From: Streptomyces sp. MST-110588 | GTDB taxonomy: Bacteria; Actinomycetota; Actinomycetes; Streptomycetales; Streptomycetaceae | Direction: 5' to 3' | DNA: 64,000 bases | NCBI RefSeq assembly: GCF_022695595.1 | Contig: NZ_CP074380.1 | Location: forward strand, 1,426,001-1,490,000 | Shown: positions 8,118-16,396 of the stretch, in pieces | Layout: every line of letters begins with the position of its first letter | Position numbering within the stretch: position 1 is the first letter of the stretch | Translations under genes and position numbers: made by a program | Notes under the pieces: model-generated | Database searches by the model: none | What the model was told of the DNA's origin: nothing | The model's input: only the letters and a program-made list of their open reading frames with translations

Positions 8118-9392
8118 TCACCACGAGACCGGCAAGGTCAGGGGCGACTTGCTCGGTGAGGCGTCGTCCCAGGTCGGCTGCCGGCCCTCGGCGATCCGCA
8201 GGCCGGGGAAGCGGTCCAGGAGCGCGCTCAGGCCGACGGAGAGCTCGGCCCGGGCCAGATGGGAGCCGACGCAGTTGTGCACCCCGCGCCCGAAGGCCAG
8301 ATGGGGGTTGGGCTGCCGGTCCAGGACCAGCCGGTCGGCCTCGGGAAAGACCTCCGGGTCCCGGTTCGCCGCCGCCAGGACGGGCAGCACGGCCTCTCCC
8401 GCCCGGATGGTGTGTCCGTGCAGCGTGATGTCCTCGGTCGCCAGCAGCACCACGACCCCGTTCATCACCGGGACGTACCGCAGGAACTCCTCCACGGCCG
8501 CGGGCAGCTCCCTGCGGTCCTTCGCCAGCCGCCCGTACGCACCGGGCTCCTCCAGCAGGGCGAGGACCGCGTCGGAGAGGAACATCGTGGTCGTGCGGTA
8601 GCCGGCCACCAGCATCGACAGTCCGAAGGCGAGCACGCCCTCCTCGTCGAGGGAGCCTTCGGCCTGACACCGCACCAAGAGGCTGAGGACGTCCTCGGCG
8701 GGTGTCCTGCGTTTACGGGCGATCAGGTCGGCCAGGTAGGCATGGAGCGGGCCCACGGCGGCCCGCCCCTCCTCCAAGGTGACCATCGCCCCCAGGGCCG
8801 CGTCGGCCAGCGGGAGGTAGTATTCGCGGTCCTCGTACGGGATGCCGGTCAGCTCGCACATCACCAGGAGCGGGAAGGGCTCGGTGAAACCGGCGATCAG
8901 GTCGCCGGGCGGTCCGTCCGCGGCGAAGTCCGCCAGCAGCCGTGCGGCGGCCCGGCGGATGTCCGGCAGCCGGCCGCGGACCGAGCGGGCGCTGAAGACG
9001 TCGCCCAGGGCCCGGCGCAGGGCCCGGTGGGCGGGGCCCTCCAGCTCCATCATGGTGGTCAGCTTCGGGCCCGGGGCCGGTTCCCTGTCCGGGCCGGGCG
9101 GCCACTCGTCGATGGTCGGCCTGATCAGGCGGCCGTCCGCGATCAGTGCCTTGACGTCGGCGTAGCGGGTCACGTACCACCCGGTGCTCTCGGACGGCCC
9201 GCCGATCCGGGCCACGGGGCACTCCCGCCGCAGTCGCTCGTACGCGGCGGGCGGGCCCATGCTGCCGGGAGGCGCGAGCGGCAGGCCCTCCAGCGGTTCC
9301 GGCCGTGCCTGCGGCTCCGGTGCCGGTGCCGGCTCGGGTGGATGGTCCGCGGCCGGGGCGGGGCACGGCGTGGAGAGCGGGGCACTGGGCAT
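8118..9392 (-). CDS. Cytochrome P450
   Basis: A 424-residue actinobacterial class I P450. A Pro/Ala-rich leader of about 30 residues precedes the fold. The I-helix reads MLVAGYRTTT (AGxxTT form with Arg in place of the usual acid), the ExxR motif is EEFLR, and the haem ligand is in FGRGVHNCVG. The C-terminus PLTLPVSW matches the usual end of the family. The ATG at 9392 is preferred to the GTG at 9401 because GGAGGTGA is six bases upstream of it. It is divergent from a second P450 450 bp away. No ferredoxin gene is adjacent. The substrate is unknown. Confidence 0.92.
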   Translation of the reverse strand: MPSAPLSTPCPAPAADHPPEPAPAPEPQARPEPLEGLPLAPPGSMGPPAAYERLRRECPVARIGGPSESTGWYVTRYADVKALIADGRLIRPTIDEWPPGPDREPAPGPKLTTMMELEGPAHRALRRALGDVFSARSVRGRLPDIRRAAARLLADFAADGPPGDLIAGFTEPFPLLVMCELTGIPYEDREYYLPLADAALGAMVTLEEGRAAVGPLHAYLADLIARKRRTPAEDVLSLLVRCQAEGSLDEEGVLAFGLSMLVAGYRTTTMFLSDAVLALLEEPGAYGRLAKDRRELPAAVEEFLRYVPVMNGVVVLLATEDITLHGHTIRAGEAVLPVLAAANRDPEVFPEADRLVLDRQPNPHLAFGRGVHNCVGSHLARAELSVGLSALLDRFPGLRIAEGRQPTWDDASPSKSPLTLPVSW

Positions 9393-9845
9393 CTGGGTCA
9401 CCTCCGGGGCGGGGCACGATCACCCGCGTGGACGGGCGGAGCCGGTCGCGCGGCACCGCGGGAGGAGGCGGCCGGGCCGCGCCGTACGGACGGGTCCGGC
9501 GCCGGACACGGCTGCTTCCCCTCAGAGCGGTGCTGCGATGAAGCCTCCCTGACCGGCGAGGCGTCGAATCACAATCCGGCGCACACCCACACCAATGGAC
9601 GGAAGAAGTGCGCCGAAACGTTTACTTTCGCACCGTCTTGTGCACAGTGCAGGCGACCACCCGTGACCGGGGGGCGACGGCGCGCGCCCGCCGGTCCCCG
9701 GGCGCCGGGAGCCGTGGGCGCGCCGCCGGTGCCCCGGTGTCCGGCGTACGGGTACCGCGCGCCCGCCGCCGGCCCGGCCGCTCCCCGGGCCGGTGACCGG
9801 TACGCGGACGGCGGCACCGACCGCTCCGGCGACCAGGAGAACCAG
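9393..9845. other. Intergenic region between two divergent P450 genes
   Basis: 453 bp without a supported gene. An AT-richer patch at about 9565-9650 includes ACGTTTACTTTCG and the palindrome TGTGCACA, and would suit a promoter and regulator site for the rightward P450. The rest is G+C-rich with no repeat or RNA structure that I could support. Confidence 0.5.
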
Positions 9846-11170
9846 ATGAGCCAGACCCCACAGCCAGCCCTCCCCAGCCCCCACCCTCCGGGCCCTCCGG
9901 ATCTTCCGCCCCCTCCGGGCCTTCCGCCTCCGCCGCCCCGACGGCCGCCTCCGCCGCACCGGGCACCGCGGCGGCCCCCTCCCCCGGCCCGTCCCCCGCG
10001 GATCTGCCCGCCTACCCCTTCAGCTTCCGCGGGGACGTCCTGGCACCGGAGCTGGCGCACTTCGTACGGCACGCACCGGTCACCCGGGTCCGCGCCCTCA
10101 GCGGCGACCCCGGCTGGCTGGTCACCGGCCACGCACTGGCCCGGCAGGCCCTCACGGACAGCCGGCTCAGCAGGGGGAAGGCCAGCGACCCCGCCATGCC
10201 GAAGGAGGACAAGGAGCCCCCGCCGCCCGCCGTGGTCGCCACCATGGCGATCCTGCGCAGCGCCGGGCTGCGGGACGAGGCGGTCAAGGGGATGAGCCCC
10301 CGCCAGCAGGACGTGCCGCCGGCCCGGGTACGGCAGATCGCCGGCGAGCTCCTGACGGACATGGTGCGCAAGGGCGATCAGGGGGACCTCGTCGAGGACT
10401 TCGCCCTGCCCTGGGCCGCCCGGGTGACCTGCGAACTCCTGGGCCTGCCGGACGACGCCGCCGCCGAGATCACCAGGTGGTTCCCGCTGTTCTCCATCGG
10501 CCCGGAGGCCGATGCCAACCTGCCGGACCTCTGGCCCAGAAGCCTGTTCCGCTTCGGGGACTGGATGGGGCGGCTGAAGCCGACCGGTCTGCTGCCCCGG
10601 CTGATCCGTCTGAACGGCCGGTCCGCCCGCCCGCTCTCCGAGCAGATGATGGTGGAGATCGGCCATATGCTGGCCTTCTCCGGCCTGGGCAATCCGGCCG
10701 CGTTCCTCGCCACGTGCGGGCTCGTACTGGCCCGTGACCGGCATCTGACGGAGCGGCTGCAGGCGACACCGGGCCTGATGCCGCGTCTGGTCGAGGAGAT
10801 CTACCGCTGGGCGCCCCTGCTGGGGGACTCCATCACCCGGATCGCCACCGAGGACCTGGACCTGGGCGGCACCCGGATCGCCGCCGGTGAACTGGTGCTG
10901 ATCTCCACCGACGCGGCCAACCACGATCCCGCCGTCTTCCCCGAGCCCGAGCGGATCGACCCCGACCGCCCCGCCTGTCCTCATGTGCGCTTCGGGCAGG
11001 GGCGTCACTACTGCCCGGCGGCGGCCCTGAACAAGCTGCAGACGGAGGCGGCGCTAAGCGCCCTCCTCGATGTGATGCCCGGGCTGCGGCTGGCGACCGG
11101 GGCCTCGGCGGTCACCTGGCGCCAGTACCACGCCGTCCTGATGCCGGTCGCCGTGCCGGTGCGGTGGTGA
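9846..11170 (+). CDS. Cytochrome P450 with atypical I-helix (one-base frameshift near N-terminus)
   Basis: The start at 9846 has AGGAGA six bases upstream, but its frame continues as a Pro-rich run. The genuine P450 sequence (DLPAYPFSFRGDVLAPELAH) is in a frame one base lower and has no start codon of its own, so one base is missing between 9846 and about 9935, probably in a C run near 9878-9882. Repaired length is 441 residues. ExxR is present (EEIYR) and the haem Cys is at about residue 390 in FGQGRHYCPA. The I-helix reads AFSGLGNPAAF, so the usual acid-threonine pair is absent. This suggests unusual oxygen chemistry or a non-monooxygenase role; the substrate is unknown. Confidence 0.8.
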
Positions 11171-11415
11171 GTGTGCCGGCGCGGCACTGAAGGCCCGTCG
11201 CCACGGCGCGCATCCCGCCTCCTCCCCCGCCTTCTCCCTCGCTCTTCGTACCGCCCCCGCCGGTGTACGTGTGGAGTCCGCGCGTGCACCGGCGGGGGCG
11301 GCTGCCGTGCGGGCGCCTCCGTACCATGGGAGGGCGCGAACATTCCGTACGCCCGTACGCCCGTACGTCATCCCGCCCTGGGCCACCGGCAGTTGGGAGA
11401 TGGGGAGAGAGGCAC

Positions 11416-11711
11416 ATGACCGAACGCAAGCCGCCCGGCCTGGACTTCGAGACCTGGGTCGACCGGCAGATACGGGAGGCGGCGGAGCGCGGTGCGGCGG
11501 ATCGTGACGGAGATCAACGAGAGAATCCGCGAGGCGGTCCGGCGTCCGCCCGCCGGTCCGCCGCTGAACCTGAGGCCCTTCGACGTGGAACACGTCGTCC
11601 GCGAATGGCGGGAGCGGCAGGGAGCAGCGGCACGGGAAGGCACAGGGCCAGGGCCAGGGGCAAGGGCAGGGGCAGGAACAGGGGCAGGAGCGGGAGCCGC
11701 GGGAGGGGTGA
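11416..11711 (+). pseudogene. DUF1992 (DnaJ-homologue-like) gene with internal deletion
   Basis: The ATG at 11416 (GAGAGG upstream) encodes TERKPPGLDFETWVDRQIRE, the start of actinobacterial DUF1992 proteins. Family members then have a DLPG..GKPL motif and a long central part, but here the sequence jumps at about 11490, in a new frame, to VRRIVTEINERIREAV and FDVEHVVREWRERQ, the family C-terminus. About 60 central codons appear lost. A Gln/Gly-rich tail with a plausible stop at 11709 lies in a third frame. As written no intact product is made. Confidence 0.7.
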
Positions 11712-11756
11712 GACGTGGTTCGGCGCCCCTCCCCCGGGTGTCACCTCCGCTTTACT

Positions 11757-11772
11757 TCTACATTGCTGTAGA
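11757..11772. promoter_or_regulatory. Inverted repeat upstream of terD-like gene
   Basis: TCTACA and TGTAGA flank TTGC, an AT-rich island in G+C-rich DNA 72 bp before the terD-like start. It may be an operator or promoter element; no regulator can be named. Confidence 0.45.
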
Positions 11773-11843
11773 TTTCACCGGGCGGCCCGCCGGGCGCCGG
11801 CCGCTCCACCGCGAGCCGACGAACGACAGGAGAGAGACCGAAG

Positions 11844-12425
11844 ATGACCGTGAACCTGGGCAAAGGTCAGCAGGTCAGCCTGAGCAAGTCCGACGGGGGC
11901 GCGCTGAGCGTCGTACGGATGGGGCTGGGCTGGCAGGCCGCGCCACGCAAGGGGTTCCTCGCCAAGCTGATGTCCCGCGACATCGACCTGGACGCCTCGG
12001 CCGTGCTCTTCGCCGGCCAGGAGCCCGTGGACGTGGTGTTCTTCCAGCAGCTCATCAGCAAGGACGGATCCGTACGGCACAGCGGCGACAACCTCGTCGG
12101 GGGCGCCGGCCAGGGCGGCGACGACGAGTCGATCACGGTCGACCTGCGCAAGGTGCCCGCCGACATCGACCAGATCGTCTTCACCGTGAACTCCTTCACC
12201 GGCCAGACCTTCGCCGAGGTGCAGAACGCCTTCTGCCGCCTGGTGGACGAATCCACCGGCCAAGAGCTGGCCCGGTACACCCTGACCGGCGGCGGCAACG
12301 CCACCGCGCAGGTCATGGCGAAGGTCCAGCGCAGCGGCGGCGGCTGGCAGATGACCGCCATCGGTGAGCCCGCCACCGGCCGTACCTTCCAGGACCTGAT
12401 CCCGGCCATCGCCTCCCACCTGTAA
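11844..12425 (+). CDS. TerD-family stress protein
   Basis: A 193-residue cytosolic protein of the TerD/CABP family. It begins MTVNLGKGQQVSLSK and contains the calcium-binding type loop GDNLVGGAGQGGDDESI and the conserved IVFTVNSFTGQTFAEVQNA, all typical of TerD. Streptomyces carry many paralogues, some affecting development and stress tolerance, so a tellurite role should not be assumed. AGGAGAGAG is nine bases upstream of the ATG. It is followed by a strong hairpin, so it is probably monocistronic. Confidence 0.93.
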   Translation: MTVNLGKGQQVSLSKSDGGALSVVRMGLGWQAAPRKGFLAKLMSRDIDLDASAVLFAGQEPVDVVFFQQLISKDGSVRHSGDNLVGGAGQGGDDESITVDLRKVPADIDQIVFTVNSFTGQTFAEVQNAFCRLVDESTGQELARYTLTGGGNATAQVMAKVQRSGGGWQMTAIGEPATGRTFQDLIPAIASHL

Positions 12426-12472
12426 GAGGCGGCGCGGGCCGCGGAAAGCGGCCCTGCGGAAGGCGGCCTTCC

Positions 12473-12504
12473 GGGGGCGGCCGGCCTGGCGGTCGGCCGC
12501 CCCC
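12473..12504 (+). terminator. Terminator hairpin after terD-like gene
   Basis: GGGGGCGGCCG and CGGCCGCCCCC form an 11-bp perfect stem with a 10-base loop, 48 bp after the stop codon. Confidence 0.75.
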
Positions 12505-12540
12505 GCTCCATAGGGCGTGTGACCCGCATAACCCGCCCAA

Positions 12541-12565
12541 TAATTGGTATCCAAAAATCCAATTA
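12541..12565. promoter_or_regulatory. Candidate nsrR promoter and operator
   Basis: TAATTGG and CCAATTA, 11 bases apart, form an AT-rich inverted repeat that overlaps a -10-like TAGATA at 12564-12569. The GTG of nsrR is only 11 bases after that hexamer, with no ribosome-binding site, so the transcript may be leaderless and autoregulated. Confidence 0.55.
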
Positions 12566-12579
12566 GATACGCTCGGTAC

Positions 12580-13131
12580 GTGCGACTGACCAAGAGCACC
12601 GACATCGCCCTGCGCATCGCCATGCGCCTGGCGGTCCTGGACGACACCGGCGAAGCGCCCACCACACGCGAGGTGGCCGGCGCCGTCGACGTGCCGTACA
12701 CCCACGCCGCGAAGGTCGTCAGCAAGCTGCGGCACCTGGGTGTCGTCGAGGCCCGGCGCGGACGCGGCGGCGGGCTGGCGCTGACCACGGCGGGCCGTAC
12801 CGGCTCCCTGGGCCAACTGCTGCGGCAATTGGAAGGCGTCGGCGACGTGGTCGGCTGCGAGGACGAGACGCCCTGCCCCCTGCGGGCCGCCTGCCGGCTG
12901 CGCGGGGCACTGCGGACGGCGCAGGAGGCGTTCTTCGCGGCGCTGGACCCGCTGTGCATCGACGATCTCGTACGGGCGCCGACCGGCCCCCTGCTGCTGA
13001 GCCTGTCCCCCGGCCGGGAGGCTGAGGCCCGCCACCGCCGCCCGCGTCCCCTTGGTCCGCCCCCTGCCCCCTCCCCCGCGGCCCGTCAGCCCTCCCGTGC
13101 CCCGGCCCGGGTCGGCACTCGCCGCCCATAA
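12580..13131 (+). CDS. nsrR: Rrf2-family nitric-oxide-sensing repressor NsrR
   Basis: A 183-residue Rrf2 protein with winged-helix DNA-binding domain (residues 1-80; PTTREVAGAVDVPYTHAAKV) and the cluster-binding motif GCEDETPCPLRAACRL, that is Cys-X5-Cys-X5-Cys, the spacing of the [4Fe-4S] ligands in characterised Streptomyces NsrR. The GTG at 12580 matches the usual family start (VRLTKSTDIALR); the longer extension to 12544 covers the promoter. The C-terminus has a Pro/Arg-rich tail of about 45 residues that is longer than usual. It lies immediately upstream of hmpA, the classic NsrR target, and both promoters carry palindromes. Confidence 0.93.
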   Translation: MRLTKSTDIALRIAMRLAVLDDTGEAPTTREVAGAVDVPYTHAAKVVSKLRHLGVVEARRGRGGGLALTTAGRTGSLGQLLRQLEGVGDVVGCEDETPCPLRAACRLRGALRTAQEAFFAALDPLCIDDLVRAPTGPLLLSLSPGREAEARHRRPRPLGPPPAPSPAARQPSRAPARVGTRRP

Positions 13132-13154
13132 ATACGCATCTGAGTTGCGTATTT
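13130..13154. promoter_or_regulatory. NsrR operator upstream of hmpA
   Basis: Arms AAATACGCA and TGCGTATTT (perfect 9 bp, extended to 12 bp with one mismatch around a central G) match the approximately 11-1-11 inverted repeats described for Streptomyces NsrR. The site overlaps the last codon of nsrR and ends 49 bp before the hmpA ATG. Confidence 0.85.
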
Positions 13155-13203
13155 CACAGCTCCGCGCCACCAGCGGAAGAACATCGAAGAAAACGGAGTC
13201 CCG

Positions 13204-14415
13204 ATGCTGTCACCGAAGTCCGCCGAGACGGTACGTGCCACCCTCCCCGCCGTCGGAGCCGCCATCGGCGAGATCACCACGCTCTTCTACGACAAGCTCT
13301 TCACCGCTCACCCCGCGCTGCGCCGCGACCTGTTCAACCGCGGCAACCAGGCCGCCGGCACGCAGCCGCAGGCGCTCGCCGGCTCCATCGCCGCCTTCGC
13401 CACCCACCTGCTCGAAAACCCGGACGCCCGGCCCGACACGATGCTCGCGCGCATCGCCCACAAGCACGCCTCCCTCGGCGTGACCGAGGCCCAGTACCCG
13501 GTCGTGTACGAGCACCTCTTCGCGGCCATCGCCGAGGTGCTCGGCGAGGCCGTCACCGCGGAGGTCGCCGAGGCCTGGACCGAGGTGTACTGGCTGATGG
13601 CCAACGCCCTCATCGCCATCGAGCGCCGCCTGTACGCCGAGGCGGGCACCGCGGCCGGCGAGGTGTGGCGCACCTACCGCGTCGAGAGCCGCCACCAGGA
13701 GACCGACACCGTCACCACCTTCGTCGTACGGCCCGCGGACGGCGGCGAGGTCCCGGCGTTCCGGCCCGGCCAGTACGTCTCCGTACAGGTGGAACTGGCC
13801 GACGGCGCGCGGCAGATCCGGCAGTACAGCCTCAGCGGGCAGCCGGACGGCGCGCTCCAGTTCTCCGTCAAGCGGGTGCTGGGCGAGGAGGCCGGCGGGT
13901 CCGCCGGCGCGGCGGTGGACGGCGAGGTCTCCAACCACCTGCACGACCACGTCCAGGCCGGTGACACCCTGACCGTCAGCGCCCCGTTCGGTGACGTGGT
14001 CCTCGACGAGGGCGAGGGCCCGCTGCTGCTCGCCTCGGCGGGCATCGGCTGCACCCCGATGATCGGGATGCTCGGGCACCTGGCGGCCACCGGCTCCACG
14101 CGCCGCGTCATCTCCGTGCACGCCGACCGCTCCCCGGCCACCCACGCCTTCCGCGCGGAACTCCAGCAGTTCACCGGCAAGCTGGCGAACGCCACCGCCG
14201 AGGTCTGGTACGAGCACCCCGGCGCGGACGCCGACTGGCCGGCCGACCGTACCGGCCGCGCCGACCTCAGCGGCCTGGAGATCCCCGCCGGCACCACCGC
14301 CTACCTGTGCGGCCCGGTCCCCTTCATGAAGGCGGTCCGCGCCCAGCTCCTGGAGGCCGGGGTCCGGGCGGCGGACATCCACTACGAGGTGTTCGGTCCC
14401 GACCTGGGGATCTGA
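13204..14415 (+). CDS. hmpA: Flavohaemoglobin, nitric oxide dioxygenase
   Basis: A 403-residue three-domain protein. The globin domain (about 1-140) has the distal Tyr in FYDKLF, Gln in GNQAAG and the proximal His in IAHKHASLG. The FAD domain (about 150-260) has IRQYSLSG, and the NAD(P)H domain (about 265-400) has GIGCTPMIGML and the terminal YEVFGPDL. It oxidises NO to nitrate in the cytoplasm using O2 and NAD(P)H. The nsrR gene and palindromic operator immediately upstream indicate NO-dependent derepression. It is convergent with the flotillin gene. Confidence 0.95.
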   Translation: MLSPKSAETVRATLPAVGAAIGEITTLFYDKLFTAHPALRRDLFNRGNQAAGTQPQALAGSIAAFATHLLENPDARPDTMLARIAHKHASLGVTEAQYPVVYEHLFAAIAEVLGEAVTAEVAEAWTEVYWLMANALIAIERRLYAEAGTAAGEVWRTYRVESRHQETDTVTTFVVRPADGGEVPAFRPGQYVSVQVELADGARQIRQYSLSGQPDGALQFSVKRVLGEEAGGSAGAAVDGEVSNHLHDHVQAGDTLTVSAPFGDVVLDEGEGPLLLASAGIGCTPMIGMLGHLAATGSTRRVISVHADRSPATHAFRAELQQFTGKLANATAEVWYEHPGADADWPADRTGRADLSGLEIPAGTTAYLCGPVPFMKAVRAQLLEAGVRAADIHYEVFGPDLGI

Positions 14416-14581
14416 TCCCGGGGCCCGGGGGTCAGGGCGGCCCGGGGGCGGGCGCGGGACGCCGGCCCCCGGGCGCAGGGCCTGGCCCTCGGGCCGAGGA
14501 CACCGGCCCCGGGCGATGGACGGGCGGAGGAGGGCGAACGGGCCGGGCCGCTCCCGTCTCCCCTGCCCCGCACGGACGCGC

Positions 14582-15823
14582 TCAGCCCCGCTCGGACGCC
14601 GTCGGCTGCGCCACGGCCGGGTCCGGCGCCCCCCACGGAGCCACGGCCGGGCCGTCCGCAGCCTGCCCGTCGTACGTGGACCGCGCCGCCGCCTTCTTCA
14701 GGGTGTCCAGGATCGCCAGCCCCTGCCCGACGATCCCGGTGGCGATCTCGCCGACGCCCTCCGCGCCGTTGAGCACGGTCAACTGCGCCCCGGACAGGCC
14801 CCGGGCGGCGGCTTCGGCCAGTGCGGGCAGGTTCTCCACGATGCGGTTGGCGGCGATCAGTTCCTGGTTGCCGTCCCGCAGCGAGGCCGCCCGTGCCGCG
14901 TTGGCGTCGGCCTGTGCCTGGGCGATCGTACGCTGCGCGTAGGCGTCGCCGTCCGCCGCGAATTTCGCCTGGTCACGGTGGGCCTCGGCCAAGGTGCGCT
15001 GCCGGTAGGCGTCGGCGTCGGCCGGGCGCCGCACCTCGGCCTCCAGGCGCTGTGCGGTCAGTGCCGCCTCGCGCCGGGCCAGCGCGGTCTGTTCCTCGAT
15101 GACCTCCTGCGAGGCCCGGGCCAGCGCCAGCGGTCCGGCCTGCGCGGAACGGGCCCTGGCCTGTTCGGTCTCGGCCTCGAACCCGGCCCGTTTGATCGCG
15201 GTGTCCCGCTCGTACCTCGCCCGCAGGGCCGCGGCCTCCTGCTCCCGTTCGGCGGCTTCCTGGTCCGCCTTGGCGCGGGCGATGCGCGCCTGTCCGGCGA
15301 CGGCGGCGACATGTGGCGCCGCGAGGTTGGTGATGTAGTCCGAGGGGTCGACGATCTCCTGGATCTGCAGGGCGTCCACGACGATGCCCAGCTTCTCCAT
15401 CTCCGTGTGGCTGCCCTCCTTGACCTCCTGGGCGACCCGGTCCCGCTCCCGGATGATCTGTTCGACCGTCAGGCCGCCGATGATCGAGCGCAGATGGCCG
15501 GCGAAGATGCGCCCGACCAGCTCCTCCATGCGGTGCTGTTCGGACAGGAAGCGGCGGGCGGCGTTGGCGATGGACACCGGGTCGTCACCGACCTTGAAGA
15601 CCGTCACCGCGCGTACGGTGAGCCGGATGCCCTGCTTGGTCACGCAGTCCTCGGCGATCTCCGCCTCCCGCAGGGCCAGGGACAGGACGCGGGCCTTCTG
15701 CTTGACCGGGAGGACGAAGCAGCCGTGCCCGGTGACGATGCGGAACTGGGTGTCGTGCTCCTGACGTTTGGAACCGGAGACGAGAACCGCCTCGTTGGGT
15801 GCGGGAACGTGCCAGAAAAACAT
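14582..15823 (-). CDS. SPFH-domain (flotillin-like) protein
   Basis: A 413-residue protein. An SPFH/band-7 domain occupies about residues 5-180 (GHGCFVLPVKQKARVLSL, DCVTKQGIRLTVRAVTVFKV) and a long Ala/Glu/Arg-rich coiled coil about 185-340, then a poorly conserved tail. Flotillins oligomerise at the membrane and organise microdomains; here the N-terminus lacks a long transmembrane helix, so peripheral attachment is likely. AAGGAG precedes the ATG, embedded in a threefold GAGGAGTTC-type direct repeat. The small NfeD-like gene 63 bp upstream is its usual partner. Confidence 0.9.
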   Translation of the reverse strand: MFFWHVPAPNEAVLVSGSKRQEHDTQFRIVTGHGCFVLPVKQKARVLSLALREAEIAEDCVTKQGIRLTVRAVTVFKVGDDPVSIANAARRFLSEQHRMEELVGRIFAGHLRSIIGGLTVEQIIRERDRVAQEVKEGSHTEMEKLGIVVDALQIQEIVDPSDYITNLAAPHVAAVAGQARIARAKADQEAAEREQEAAALRARYERDTAIKRAGFEAETEQARARSAQAGPLALARASQEVIEEQTALARREAALTAQRLEAEVRRPADADAYRQRTLAEAHRDQAKFAADGDAYAQRTIAQAQADANAARAASLRDGNQELIAANRIVENLPALAEAAARGLSGAQLTVLNGAEGVGEIATGIVGQGLAILDTLKKAAARSTYDGQAADGPAVAPWGAPDPAVAQPTASERG

Positions 15824-15886
15824 GGGCGGACTCCTTGAACTCCTCGAACTCCTCGAATCTCTGAAGGGCTTCCGTCACGGCGGCCG

Positions 15887-16111
15887 TCACGACTGGGGGA
15901 AGGGGGCCACGACGACCGAACGGGCCGACAGGGATTCCACGACGATCACCCGGGCGTGCCGGGGCACCGGCTCCTCACACCAGGCCGCGAACGCCTCGGT
16001 TCCGCCGCGCACGGCCACCAGCACCTCGCCCGGCCCGTCGGGCGGGATGGATACGGTCACCCGCCCGATCGCCCCGACCGGGTCGTGTGCCGCGCTGTCC
16101 GGTCCGTCCAT
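15887..16111 (-). CDS. NfeD-like OB-fold small protein
   Basis: A 74-residue soluble protein starting DGPDSAAHDPVGAIGRVTVS and ending VVVAPFPQS. The pattern of a Gly-Arg-Val strand, GEVLVAVRGG and VIVVESLSARSVVVAPF fits the C-terminal OB domain of NfeD proteins, which pair with flotillins. The ATG at 16111 is chosen because GGGGAG lies eight bases upstream; in-frame starts at 16186 and 16213 lack such a site and add Gly/Pro-rich sequence. It is immediately upstream of the flotillin gene on the same strand. Confidence 0.75.
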   Translation of the reverse strand: MDGPDSAAHDPVGAIGRVTVSIPPDGPGEVLVAVRGGTEAFAAWCEEPVPRHARVIVVESLSARSVVVAPFPQS

Positions 16112-16252
16112 GCTGCCCGCTCCCCGCGGCGGCGCCCGGTTTCCCCCCGGCGCGCCGACGCCCCCGTATCCGTAGAGCCGCGCCATCGGCGATCGGTTCC
16201 ATCTTCCGCCCATATCACGGCAGTTGAGCGTACGGAGCAGGGAAATCCCGAT

Positions 16253-16292
16253 GTTACCGAGCCGTAACGCGCCGATGGGTTACCAACGGTAA
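16253..16292. promoter_or_regulatory. GTTAC-type inverted repeats ahead of secreted peptidase gene
   Basis: GTTAC at 16253-16257 pairs with GTAAC at 16264-16268, and TTACC at 16280-16284 pairs with GGTAA at 16288-16292, giving two small palindromes in tandem. Similar GTTAC repeats are bound by response regulators such as MtrA, but the assignment is tentative. Confidence 0.4.
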
Positions 16293-16396
16293 GTGCAGAC
16301 CTTTACTCTCCAGTCACTCCGGGCCGTCCGCCCCCTCGCGTCGCCACGGACACCGTGGTGACGCCGGACGGCTCGCTTCGAGATGTGGAGCAGCAG

